DNA from: JBIYSM02 sp044759095
GTDB lineage: Bacteria; Bacillota; Bacilli; Brevibacillales; Brevibacillaceae
Direction: 5' to 3'
NCBI RefSeq assembly: GCF_044759095.2
Contig: NZ_JBIYSM020000004.1
Span: 1-64,000, forward strand
DNA length: 64,000 nt
Shown: positions 42,846 to 50,952 of the stretch, one piece after another
Numbering within the stretch: the stretch's first letter is position 1
Layout of the letters: each line of letters begins with the position of its first letter
Translations under genes and position numbers: made by a program
The notes under the pieces: model-generated
What the model was told of the DNA's origin: nothing
The model's input: the letters and a program-made list of their open reading frames with translations, nothing else
Databases searched by the model: none

Positions 42846-44126
42846 TCAAACGAAATAGCGCAGGTAAATGTAGGCGTGGCTCAGGATGATCGACATGATC
42901 ATCAGTGGAAAGGCAATTTTCAAGTAGCCCATAAAGCTGATGTGATGTCCTTCCTTTGCGGCAAGACCGGCGACGATCACGTTGGCACTGGCCCCGATCA
43001 GCGTGCCGTTCCCTCCCAGACAAGCCCCGAGAGCCAGACTCCACCAGAGCGGTTCCAGATTGTGAATTCCCAGCGCGCCCATTTCCTTGATCATCGGAAT
43101 CATCGTGGCCACAAACGGTATGTTGTCAATAAAAGCGGAAGCAATGGCGCTCATCCACAAAATCAGCATGGATGTGCGCAGGGCGTCACCCCCGGTCAAC
43201 GCAATGGCTTTTTCCGCAAGAAGCGCGATAACTCCGGTGTGCACAAGTCCGGAAACCAAAACAAACAGCCCGATGAAGAAGAAAATGGTGTTCCATTCTA
43301 CTTTATTCATCGCGTCTTCCAGATAGTGCTCCCCGGTGAGCAGCAAAAGCAGGAACGCACCCGTCAAGGCAATGGTCGCCGACTCCAGATGAAAGACCCC
43401 GTGCAGCATGAAGCCGAGAATCGTAAGCCCCAGAACGAAAAGGGATTTTTTCAGCAAGGTGGTATCGGTAATCTCGTCCCGCTCGTTCAGGTTCATGATT
43501 TTGGCTTGCAGCTCCGGAGAGGATACCAGGTCTTTGCGATAAATCAACACCAGACAAATAATTGTGAAAATCATGACGAGAGCCGCAATCGGAGCCAGGT
43601 TGAGCAGGAACGCCATAAAGTCCAGTTCCGGAACAGAGCTGCCGATCATGATGTTGGGCGGATCGCCGATCAGGGTAGCCGTGCCCCCGACGTTCGAAGC
43701 GATGATCTCGCTCACCAGATAGGGAAGCGGGTTCACCTGCAGCTGCCGTGCGATGCTGAAGGTGACCGGAACCATCAAGAGAACGGTCGTTACGTTGTCC
43801 AGAAAAGCGGAGGCGATTGCCGTGATAGCGCTTAAATAAACGAGAATCCGCAGGGGATTCCCCTTGGCAGCCTTTGCGGCGCGAATCGCCATGTACTTAA
43901 AGACGCCGGTCTGGGCCGTGATGGTGACGAGAATCATCATACCGATCAACAGACCCAGGGTATTAAAGTCAATGTGTTCAATCGCCATTTCCTGGGTGAC
44001 GATGCCAAACAGAACCATCAGGATACCGCCCGACATGGCGACAATGGTACGGTGGATCTTTTCGCTGATAATAAAGGCATAAGTAAGCAGAAAGATGCCG
44101 ATTGCGAGTAGTGCCTGGTTTGCCAT
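42846..44126 (-). CDS. ArsB/NhaD-type ion transporter
   Basis: A 426-residue membrane protein of the ion transporter superfamily, with about eleven hydrophobic segments. Two repeats contain the pore motifs SAFLDNVTTVLLMVP with GGTATLIGDPPN, and SAFIDNIPFVATMIP with GGNGTLIGASAN. These fit the ArsB/NhaD group (arsenite, sodium-proton exchange or dicarboxylates). No ars genes are nearby, so sodium-proton exchange or an organic anion is more likely than arsenite. The substrate is undetermined. Confidence 0.85.
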   Translation of the reverse strand: MANQALLAIGIFLLTYAFIISEKIHRTIVAMSGGILMVLFGIVTQEMAIEHIDFNTLGLLIGMMILVTITAQTGVFKYMAIRAAKAAKGNPLRILVYLSAITAIASAFLDNVTTVLLMVPVTFSIARQLQVNPLPYLVSEIIASNVGGTATLIGDPPNIMIGSSVPELDFMAFLLNLAPIAALVMIFTIICLVLIYRKDLVSSPELQAKIMNLNERDEITDTTLLKKSLFVLGLTILGFMLHGVFHLESATIALTGAFLLLLLTGEHYLEDAMNKVEWNTIFFFIGLFVLVSGLVHTGVIALLAEKAIALTGGDALRTSMLILWMSAIASAFIDNIPFVATMIPMIKEMGALGIHNLEPLWWSLALGACLGGNGTLIGASANVIVAGLAAKEGHHISFMGYLKIAFPLMIMSIILSHAYIYLRYFV

Positions 44127-44186
44127 AACGTTCTCCTCTCTTCAATTAGCAAGTCTTGTTCTATTATACCGAGTTCTTCCAAGCGG

Positions 44187-44218
44187 GTAAAGAAAGGGCT
44201 CGGCCCAAACGGCCGAGC
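44187..44218 (-). terminator. terminator of AGAT-serA
   Basis: On the minus strand GCTCGGCC pairs with GGCCGAGC across a 5-base loop, followed by CCTTTCTTT. It lies just past the serA stop. Confidence 0.8.
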
Positions 44219-44226
44219 GGTTATGC

Positions 44227-45810
44227 TCAGAGTTCGATTTGCGTGACGCTTTTGATCTCCGACAGCTCTCCCAAGGTATCGAGCAGCTCGGCGGAAACCG
44301 GTTTATCAACAGAGAGCATCATGATGGCTTCGCCGCCGATATCCCGACGTCCCACCTGCATCGTGGCAATATTGACCTCGTTGCTGCCGAGGATGGTGCC
44401 GACGCGTCCGATTACGCCTGGACGGTCGTTGTGATGGACGTACAGCAGATACCCTTCCGGCGCGACGTCAATGGCGAAATCATCGATCTTGACGATTCGC
44501 GCACCGTATCCGTTTAAGCGAGTGCCTGCCACCGTCCGCGTCTGCAGGTTGGTTTTGATCGATACCGTCAGCAGATTCATGAATCCGCGGTTTTGCGAGG
44601 ACTTTTGCTCCGTGACAGCAATCTCTCGCGCTTTTGCCAGAAGCGGTGCATTCACGTAGTTGACCTCTTCTCCCAGACGGAAGGAGAGAATTCCTTTTAA
44701 AACCGTACGGGTGAGTGGAGAGATGTCCACTTCAGTTAATTCGCCGCTGTAGGTGATGGCAATCTCCTGGATGGAGCCGACCGTGACCTGGGCCAGGAAG
44801 TTGCCCAACTGTTCGCCTAGGGTGAAATACGGCTGCAATCGTTCCAGGACATGTGCAGGGATGGACGGCAGGTTTACGGCGTTTTTGAAAGGCTGGCCGC
44901 GAAGCACTTTCAAGATCTCGTCGGAGACGTCGATCGCCACGTTTTCCTGGGCTTCAACGGTAGACGCACCCAGGTGAGGCGTAGTGACTACCTGCGGCAA
45001 ACCGACCAGCGGGTTGTCAACCGGCGGTTCCTGTTCAAACACGTCAAGTGCGGCGCCTGCTACCTTTCCTGTCAAAATGGCTTCGTACAGGGCTTTTTCA
45101 TCAATGATGCCGCCGCGGGCGCAGTTGATGATTCGCACACCGTCTTTCATTTTGGCAAACTCGCGCGAGCTGATCAGATGACGGGTCTCTTTTGTCAGCG
45201 GTGTATGCACGGTAATAAAGTCCGCTTGCATGCAGATGTCATCGACGGTAGCGTTGGTCACGCCCAGTTTTTGTGCCCGCTCTTCCGTCAGAAACGGATC
45301 ATAGGCAAGCACGCTCATTCCGAATGCTTTTGCCCGTTTTGCCACCTCGGTTCCGATTCGGCCCAGACCAAGGATACCCAGTACCTTGTTGTTCAGTTCC
45401 ACGCCCTGAAAGCTTTTTCGATCCCATATGCCGTCCGTCAATTTCTTGTGTGCCTGGGGAATGTTCCGGGCCACCGCCATCAACATCGCAAAGGAATGCT
45501 CTGCAGTCGAGATGGTGTTTCCGTCCGGAGCATTGATGACGACCACACCGGCTTTTGTGGCTGCGTCAATGTCGATGTTGTCTACGCCCACACCTGCACG
45601 ACCCACGGCCTTCAGGCGTTTGCCTGCAGCCAGTACTTCTGCCGTCACTTGTGTTTGGCTGCGGACCAGAAGAGCGTCGTACTCACCGATGACGGCCAGC
45701 AGGTCGGACGGGGAGAGGTTGGTCTGACGCACGACTTCCACATCAGGTGCGTCCAGCAGTTTTTGGATACCAAATTCGCTGAGCGGATCGCTGATTAATA
45801 CTTTATACAT
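44227..45810 (-). CDS. serA: D-3-phosphoglycerate dehydrogenase
   Basis: A 527-residue long-form enzyme catalysing the first step of serine synthesis. Order of domains: substrate/NAD core (GLGRIGTEVAKRAKAFGM, about residues 145-162; RGGIIDEKALYEA later), an intervening regulatory domain (about 320-450) and a C-terminal ACT domain (about 455-527) for serine feedback. ATG at 45810 follows AGGAGGTG and overlaps the upstream aminotransferase by 8 bases. An upstream extension of the frame lacks a ribosome site. Confidence 0.95.
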   Translation of the reverse strand: MYKVLISDPLSEFGIQKLLDAPDVEVVRQTNLSPSDLLAVIGEYDALLVRSQTQVTAEVLAAGKRLKAVGRAGVGVDNIDIDAATKAGVVVINAPDGNTISTAEHSFAMLMAVARNIPQAHKKLTDGIWDRKSFQGVELNNKVLGILGLGRIGTEVAKRAKAFGMSVLAYDPFLTEERAQKLGVTNATVDDICMQADFITVHTPLTKETRHLISSREFAKMKDGVRIINCARGGIIDEKALYEAILTGKVAGAALDVFEQEPPVDNPLVGLPQVVTTPHLGASTVEAQENVAIDVSDEILKVLRGQPFKNAVNLPSIPAHVLERLQPYFTLGEQLGNFLAQVTVGSIQEIAITYSGELTEVDISPLTRTVLKGILSFRLGEEVNYVNAPLLAKAREIAVTEQKSSQNRGFMNLLTVSIKTNLQTRTVAGTRLNGYGARIVKIDDFAIDVAPEGYLLYVHHNDRPGVIGRVGTILGSNEVNIATMQVGRRDIGGEAIMMLSVDKPVSAELLDTLGELSEIKSVTQIEL

Positions 45811-46957
45811 GAGAAACGAGCACCTCCTGTGCAGCTTTGACACCGGCGCCCAGTTCCACGCCGACGCCGATTTGGTGTAGCGCCATTTCAATGGCGGAAA
45901 TAATTTGAATCACATCCAAAGGTTCGCAATAACCCATGTGGCCGATGCGGAAGATCTTGCCTTTCAAATGCTGTTGGCCCCCGGCAATGACGAGATTGAA
46001 TTTGGTCCTAAGCACCTTGCGCAGTTCTTCGGCGTCAAATGCTCCTTTGGGATCGAGCGATGTGACGGTAGGGGAGGCGTAGGCATCTGCGGTCATCAAC
46101 GGAATATTCAGTGCCCGCATCCCGGCGCGGGTCATGTCGCGCATCAGTTCGTGCCGCCTGATGATCTGCGGCAGCCCTTCTTCCTCCAGCATGTTGCACA
46201 CTTCTTCCAATCCGAAGATGAGGGATACGGCCGGAGTGTAAGGGGTTGTCTTTTCGGCCAGGCTTTTGCGGTATGCTTTTAAGTCAAGATAAAACGCGAG
46301 CGGCTTCTGTTCCTCTATTACTTTCCAAGCGCGTTCGCTGGCGGCGATGAATGCGAGTCCCGTCGGAAGCATGAACGCTTTCTGCGAGCCGGTAACGAGG
46401 ATGTCAATGCCCCAATCGTCCATTTCGCAGGCAACGGCACCGAGGCAGCTGACAGCATCTACGATGAAGAGCGCATCCGATGTTTCACGGACGACTTGAG
46501 CCAGCTCGCGAATCGGGTTCAAAACGCCGGTGGACGTTTCGCAGTACGTCGCAAAAACAGCTTTCACGCGCGGTTTTTCCCTGAGAAAATCAGTCAGTAT
46601 ATCGGGTGTGACGGCTTCTCCCCAGGGGACGTCCAGTCGGTGAACGACAATGCCGAAGCGTTCACAGATTTTCGCAAAACGCTCGCCGAAAGCACCGCTT
46701 ACCAGTACGGCCGCCTCGTCGTTTGGCTGCAGCGTGTTGACCACGCTCATCTCCAGTGCGCTTGTACCGCTTCCGGCAAGGATGTATACATCCTGCTTGG
46801 TGCCGAAGTACGTCTTGAGACGCTCGGCGGTACGAGCAAACAGGCTGGAAAACTGACCGCTGCGATGGCCGATCATCGGCTGGTTCATCGCTTGCTGGAC
46901 CCGCGGGGGAATTGGCGTCGGGCCGGGGATTCGTAAGATCATTTTGTCTGTAAACAT
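45803..46957 (-). CDS. class V aminotransferase, alanine-glyoxylate/serine-pyruvate type
   Basis: A 384-residue PLP enzyme of fold type I. The start has IPGPTPIPPRV and HRSGQF, the PLP lysine is K193 in TGSQKAFML, and FIVDAVSCLGA holds the PLP aspartate. It is co-transcribed with serA behind a T-box, so it probably provides the phosphoserine (or serine) aminotransferase step in place of a classical SerC; that is inference. ATG at 46957 follows AAGGAGGAGG. Confidence 0.88.
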   Translation of the reverse strand: MFTDKMILRIPGPTPIPPRVQQAMNQPMIGHRSGQFSSLFARTAERLKTYFGTKQDVYILAGSGTSALEMSVVNTLQPNDEAAVLVSGAFGERFAKICERFGIVVHRLDVPWGEAVTPDILTDFLREKPRVKAVFATYCETSTGVLNPIRELAQVVRETSDALFIVDAVSCLGAVACEMDDWGIDILVTGSQKAFMLPTGLAFIAASERAWKVIEEQKPLAFYLDLKAYRKSLAEKTTPYTPAVSLIFGLEEVCNMLEEEGLPQIIRRHELMRDMTRAGMRALNIPLMTADAYASPTVTSLDPKGAFDAEELRKVLRTKFNLVIAGGQQHLKGKIFRIGHMGYCEPLDVIQIISAIEMALHQIGVGVELGAGVKAAQEVLVSHV

Positions 46958-46981
46958 GTTTCTCTCCTCCTCCTTGAAAAT

Positions 46982-47286
46982 AAAAAAACCTCCCGTTCCC
47001 ACACTACACGCTGGGTGCAGTGAGGGACGAGAGGTATGCTTCGCGGTACCACCCTCATTCGTTCTTCTTTTCGCAAAGAAGAACCTTGTCAGGTAACTAG
47101 ACCTGAGAGATAACGGATCAACCGTACACGCCTACTGGGAGACACACGTCTGTTCGGCGCGGCAACTCAGAAGTGCTTATCTGCGCAGGGAACCGCCGAT
47201 TCGCAGCGACCATCGGCTCTCTGAGGGTTTCCACCGTGCAGCATTTCTTCCTCATCGTTGTTAGACTATTCATCATATTGAGATTT
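46982..47286 (-). promoter_or_regulatory. T-box riboswitch of AGAT-serA
   Basis: Read on the minus strand, the leader has a Stem I with AGAGAGCCGATGG, followed by the T-box sequence AGGGTGGTACCGCG (complement of 47042-47055). It ends in a terminator whose CCTCTCGTCCC arm pairs with GGGAACGGGAGG, followed by seven T (about 46982-47035). Uncharged tRNA would stabilise the antiterminator. A serine triplet AGC followed by A occurs in a plausible specifier position (complement of about 47176-47178), but the fold was done by eye. Confidence 0.9.
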
Positions 47287-47293
47287 GCTATTT

Positions 47294-47322
47294 ACTTTAT
47301 CACGGGCAAAAAAGAGCGTCAA
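47294..47322 (-). promoter_or_regulatory. sigma-A promoter of the T-box operon
   Basis: On the minus strand TTGACG (complement of 47317-47322), 17 bases, then TAAAGT (complement of 47294-47299). It precedes the T-box leader by about 10 bases. Confidence 0.65.
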
Positions 47323-47387
47323 TAGAGTGTATGGAAAAAAACAGGAACATTCGAGATAAAATTTTATTTATTGTTCGGAAAGCAGAC

Positions 47388-47433
47388 AGAAAAGAAAGAG
47401 CCCTGACTCCTTGATCTGTAAGGGAATCAGGGC
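47388..47433 (-). terminator. terminator of ppaC
   Basis: GCCCTGATTCC pairs with GGAGTCAGGGC on the minus strand (one wobble pair), followed by TCTTTCTTTTC. Confidence 0.8.
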
Positions 47434-47464
47434 ATTTCACGGCTTTCAATGGGAAACAATCGGA

Positions 47465-48397
47465 TTACATTTTGCTAAAAGTATCGGTCAGCACAGGTAC
47501 AATTTGCTTTTTGCGGGACACGACGCCTTTCAGCACTGCTTTATTATCAACCAGCGCAACGTTGTATGCCTTCTCTACGGCATTTGCGGCGCGGCCCAGT
47601 GCGACACCAATCGAATCGTTGTTGAGAATATCCGTCACAACGAACAGGAACAGGTCTAACCCTTTTTCCTCAATAATGCTGGAAAGAGCCGCCTCCAGCT
47701 CAGCTTGACGGGCAAGAACATCGTTCACATCCACTGCATTTACCTGAGCGATTTCAACTTTGTAATTCCCCATTTGGAATTCTTTGGAGTCGAGAGAAAT
47801 CAGTTGGCTGATGGTTTTGTCGCTTAAATTGGCCCCTGCCTTCAGCATCTCCAGTCCATAGCTTTCCAGGTTTACTCCGGCAATCTCCGCCAATTCGCGG
47901 GCTGCAGCCACATCTTGTTCCGTGCAGGTTGGGGACTTTAACAAGAGCGTATCGGAAATAATCGCGGACAGCATCAAACCGGCGATCTCTTTCGGAATTT
48001 CCACTCCGTGTTCCTTGTACAGTTTTTTCAAAATCGTCGTAGTACATCCAACAGGTTCCGCACGGTAATACAACGGATTGCTTGTTTCAAAATTGGCGAT
48101 ACGGTGATGATCGATGACTTCTACCACTTGGACCTTGTCAATGTCGGTTGCGCTTTGCTGGCGTTCATTGTGATCCACTAAAATGACGGTATTTACTTCG
48201 TTTGCGACGGTTTCAACCAGGCGGGGCGCATTTACTTTGAAATAGTCCAGTACAAATTGCGTTTCCCCGTTGATGTCACCCAAACGAACCGGCTCCACAG
48301 CAAACCCCAATTTGGTTTTTAAATCCGCATAAACAATGGCAGAACAAATGGAATCAGTGTCCGGATTTTTATGCCCAAAAATAAGCGTTTTTTCCAT
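47465..48397 (-). CDS. ppaC: manganese-dependent inorganic pyrophosphatase
   Basis: A 310-residue family II pyrophosphatase of the DHH superfamily, hydrolysing pyrophosphate from biosynthesis. Metal motifs are GHKNPDTDS near the N-terminus, ILVDHNE and VIDHHRI; the C-terminal substrate motif is SRKKQIVP. The ATG at 48397 follows AAGGAGTAA; a longer upstream frame is not supported. It is a single gene with its own terminator. Confidence 0.95.
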   Translation of the reverse strand: MEKTLIFGHKNPDTDSICSAIVYADLKTKLGFAVEPVRLGDINGETQFVLDYFKVNAPRLVETVANEVNTVILVDHNERQQSATDIDKVQVVEVIDHHRIANFETSNPLYYRAEPVGCTTTILKKLYKEHGVEIPKEIAGLMLSAIISDTLLLKSPTCTEQDVAAARELAEIAGVNLESYGLEMLKAGANLSDKTISQLISLDSKEFQMGNYKVEIAQVNAVDVNDVLARQAELEAALSSIIEEKGLDLFLFVVTDILNNDSIGVALGRAANAVEKAYNVALVDNKAVLKGVVSRKKQIVPVLTDTFSKM

Positions 48398-48462
48398 CTT
48401 ATTACTCCTTACTGATTTTTTTTGCCATAAAATCATACCATAGATTTTATCTGATGGAAAAT

Positions 48463-48500
48463 GAAAAAACCGCCCATGCGGTAAGCCATGAGTGGTTTTT
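48463..48500 (-). terminator. terminator of the ferredoxin gene
   Basis: On the minus strand ACCACTCATG pairs with CATGGGCGGT (one mismatch, one wobble), followed by TTTTTTC. Confidence 0.7.
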
Positions 48501-48512
48501 GTGTGGTGAAAA

Positions 48513-48722
48513 TTACTCTTCAACCTTGATGGAGTCGGTTGGGCAACCATCTGCCGCATCGCGCACATCGTCAAAGAGAACATCCGGGATTTCAGCGGTG
48601 TTGGTGTTGTCATCCAGTTTATTGAAAGCCAGGCCTTCATCATCGTAATCAAACACGTCTGGAGCGGTAGCACCGCAAGCACCGCATGCAATACAGGTTT
48701 CTTTGTCTACCCATGTAGTCAT
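48513..48722 (-). CDS. fer: [4Fe-4S] ferredoxin
   Basis: A 69-residue acidic ferredoxin with one 4Fe-4S cluster: C10, C13, C16 and C60 (GCPTDSI). It corresponds to B. subtilis Fer, which lies next to ypbB/recQ there as well. It passes single electrons to P450s, desaturases or similar partners. The ATG at 48722 follows GGGAGGTG. Confidence 0.92.
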   Translation of the reverse strand: MTTWVDKETCIACGACGATAPDVFDYDDEGLAFNKLDDNTNTAEIPDVLFDDVRDAADGCPTDSIKVEE

Positions 48723-48823
48723 CGTGGTTTCACCTCCCATACCGATGGTACGTCCACTGCTCATAAATCATTTTATTCGTTGTCAGTTGAGATTTCAAGA
48801 ATGAATCACATCTCATCATGAAT

Positions 48824-49744
48824 CTATTCCCTGTACATCGGTATCTCCGGTGCTTTCAGTCCGGCGTACAGTTTTGGATGCAGCTGCTTGAAGTCGCCGC
48901 TTCGCACTGCGTCTGTCGCTTCCAGCAAGCGTATGGCAGAAGGTACGTCTTTGATCCCCAGCGTCGCCGCTTCCTGAGAGCGGAAAAGCAAGTCAAGACG
49001 GGCGGTCAAATCCTCAGGATTGAAAGAATCGTACACCTTCATTTGAGCCAAATACTCAGCCGCCACATAAGTACGGTAGTGGAACGGATAATCCTTCCAA
49101 AGAGCGACGCTCACCGTTTGCGGCAGTTCCTTGGGGAGCGCCTGCTTGTTGACGTAGACTGACTCCCACATGGCAATCGCCTTGTAAAGATAGCCCTGTG
49201 CCTTCAACCAGTTGTTCGTGAACAAATTCAACCTTGAGGCGAGACCATCAGGGTTCAGGGCATTACTATTCTGATCGGAAAGAGCTTCATCGATACCATC
49301 CAAATAAGACCGTAGGCTTTCTTCAAAGTGGGATTTTGCCTGTGCCAACAGCGGTGAACCGGCAAGTGCCAAATCTTTTTCCACAGCTTGCAGGATGGAT
49401 TCCGTCTCCTCGGCCAACTGCTTCAAGGCAGCCTCGCGTTCCTCCATCTGCGCTTCAGTCAGCTTGGCCATGGTTTGAAAATGGGCTTGTTTCAGCTTCA
49501 GGAGCGGCGCGTACACACTGTAGTAAAAACGGATAAAATCCTGTTCGTTGTACAACTTCTGCTCACGCAGCAAGCGCTCTTTTTTTGCCTGTTCCTTTTG
49601 CGCTTCAAGGGCAGCAGCCTGCTCCGTTTCCACTTTTGCCTTCATGTAGCCTGCTCCCAAAAAAAATCCGCCAACGAAGCAAGCAAGTGTTAAGATTATC
49701 ATATACACAAGGATGAATTCTGATTTTGTTAACCTCTTCGTCAT
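48824..49744 (-). CDS. membrane-anchored coiled-coil protein of unknown function
   Basis: A 306-residue protein with one N-terminal membrane anchor (about residues 11-32). A strongly helical, charged stretch rich in A, E, K and Q follows (about 36-65), then a helical body with conserved-looking aromatic residues (FIRFYYSVYAPLLKLK). No catalytic motif is evident. The ATG at 49744 has TGGAGGAA upstream. It is divergent from ypbB. I do not recognise the family. Confidence 0.75.
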   Translation of the reverse strand: MTKRLTKSEFILVYMIILTLACFVGGFFLGAGYMKAKVETEQAAALEAQKEQAKKERLLREQKLYNEQDFIRFYYSVYAPLLKLKQAHFQTMAKLTEAQMEEREAALKQLAEETESILQAVEKDLALAGSPLLAQAKSHFEESLRSYLDGIDEALSDQNSNALNPDGLASRLNLFTNNWLKAQGYLYKAIAMWESVYVNKQALPKELPQTVSVALWKDYPFHYRTYVAAEYLAQMKVYDSFNPEDLTARLDLLFRSQEAATLGIKDVPSAIRLLEATDAVRSGDFKQLHPKLYAGLKAPEIPMYRE

Positions 49745-49830
49745 ACATTCCTCCACATATGCAGAATCTGGCAGCATCACTCGCTAGTATAGCGCATGGG
49801 CTGCCGGTTCGTATAGAAAAAGGAGTTCAT

Positions 49831-50952
49831 ATGGACAACCGTAACCTAACCCTGCTGGAAAAGGAGTTCCTATACGCTGTCACGCTGAACGGGTTGGCGC
49901 CATTGGCGGGAGAGCGAACCCTCCAGTCGTTGTACTACATCTTCCGCGGCAGAAAGGCAAATCAGACGCTGCAGGATGTTCATTTGTACAGCCTACACCC
50001 GTATTATCGGATGTTTCCCCGGATCTCAAGAGAGGCATGGGAAGAAAATATTGCTTTTTTGCTGTCTGACGGGCTGGTCAGGTTGACGAAAGGCACAGGC
50101 GGTTCACCGAAACCGTCGTTTGCGTTGACCGAACAAGGAGTGGCGGAACAGCAAGCCGGACGGGAGCGTTTCCGGCTGGATTACTGGTTTACCCCGTTTT
50201 CTTCGCCCACTCAACCGGAGCAGGTGAGCCTGTTCTGGCAGCGGCTTCACCTGATGATCCAAACGGTCTCCCAGCTTCTGGCGAATGACACAGGCTTTCA
50301 GCCGGTTGTGCAAAACAGGCAGGTACAGCAGTGGGTGAAAAGGACGCTGGCGTCAGTGGAACAACGCTTGCTTTGGCAGGATCATCTGTACAATGAGCTG
50401 TTTTCGCTTTTGTCCGCACTTCCTCTCAACGTGCAGGAGCTGATCGTCCGGCAGCTGTCAGGCGCATCTCAGGTCGGAAGCACGGTCACGCAGCTTGCCC
50501 TGTCAGCGGGGCAATCACCTTCGTTTATTCAACTTCAGGTTCGCTTCGGTCTTGCCGTCATCGTGCGGCGGCTTGAAAAGGAAAAGGACGCGTTTCCCTT
50601 ACTTTCAACCCTGATCGAGCCAACCGGCGGCAAAGACCTTCGGTTGAGTGAAAGCGCCAGCCAGACGTACGAGCTGGTACGGCAGCATTGTACCCTTGAT
50701 GAGATTGCCAGACGGCGAAACATCAAGTCCAGTACAGTGGAAGATCACCTGGTGGAGATTGCGCTGCACTGTCCGGAGTGGGATTGTGTCGAATACGTGT
50801 CGGAGAAGGAACAGGAGGAGATCATCCGCGTGAGCGAAAGGTTGGGGACAAGTCGACTGCGTCTGTTGAAAGATTCACTGGGTCCGCAGTACTCGTACCT
50901 GAAAATCAGGCTCGCGCTTGCGTTGCGAAAGGGGAGGGAACATGGTGCGTGA
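49831..50952 (+). CDS. ypbB: YpbB-like helix-turn-helix protein
   Basis: A 373-residue protein with a C-terminal helix-turn-helix similar to the RQC-linked winged helix (YELVRQHCTLDEIARRRNIKSSTVEDHLVEIALHCP, about residues 279-314). It always seems to sit before a short recQ in Bacillales, as here, and may work with that helicase. The ATG at 49831 follows AAAAAGGAG; the longer frame from 49726 has no site. It overlaps recQ by 11 bases. Confidence 0.85.
   Translation: MDNRNLTLLEKEFLYAVTLNGLAPLAGERTLQSLYYIFRGRKANQTLQDVHLYSLHPYYRMFPRISREAWEENIAFLLSDGLVRLTKGTGGSPKPSFALTEQGVAEQQAGRERFRLDYWFTPFSSPTQPEQVSLFWQRLHLMIQTVSQLLANDTGFQPVVQNRQVQQWVKRTLASVEQRLLWQDHLYNELFSLLSALPLNVQELIVRQLSGASQVGSTVTQLALSAGQSPSFIQLQVRFGLAVIVRRLEKEKDAFPLLSTLIEPTGGKDLRLSESASQTYELVRQHCTLDEIARRRNIKSSTVEDHLVEIALHCPEWDCVEYVSEKEQEEIIRVSERLGTSRLRLLKDSLGPQYSYLKIRLALALRKGREHGA

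Noticed and set aside
42876..43835. 319-codon plus-strand frame over the ArsB/NhaD-type gene
   Set aside because: The transporter on the minus strand has clear repeats and a ribosome site; this frame gives a very polar Q/N/R-rich product without signals.
44851..45798. 315-codon plus-strand frame over serA
   Set aside because: Shadow of serA; no ribosome site and cysteine/histidine-rich product.
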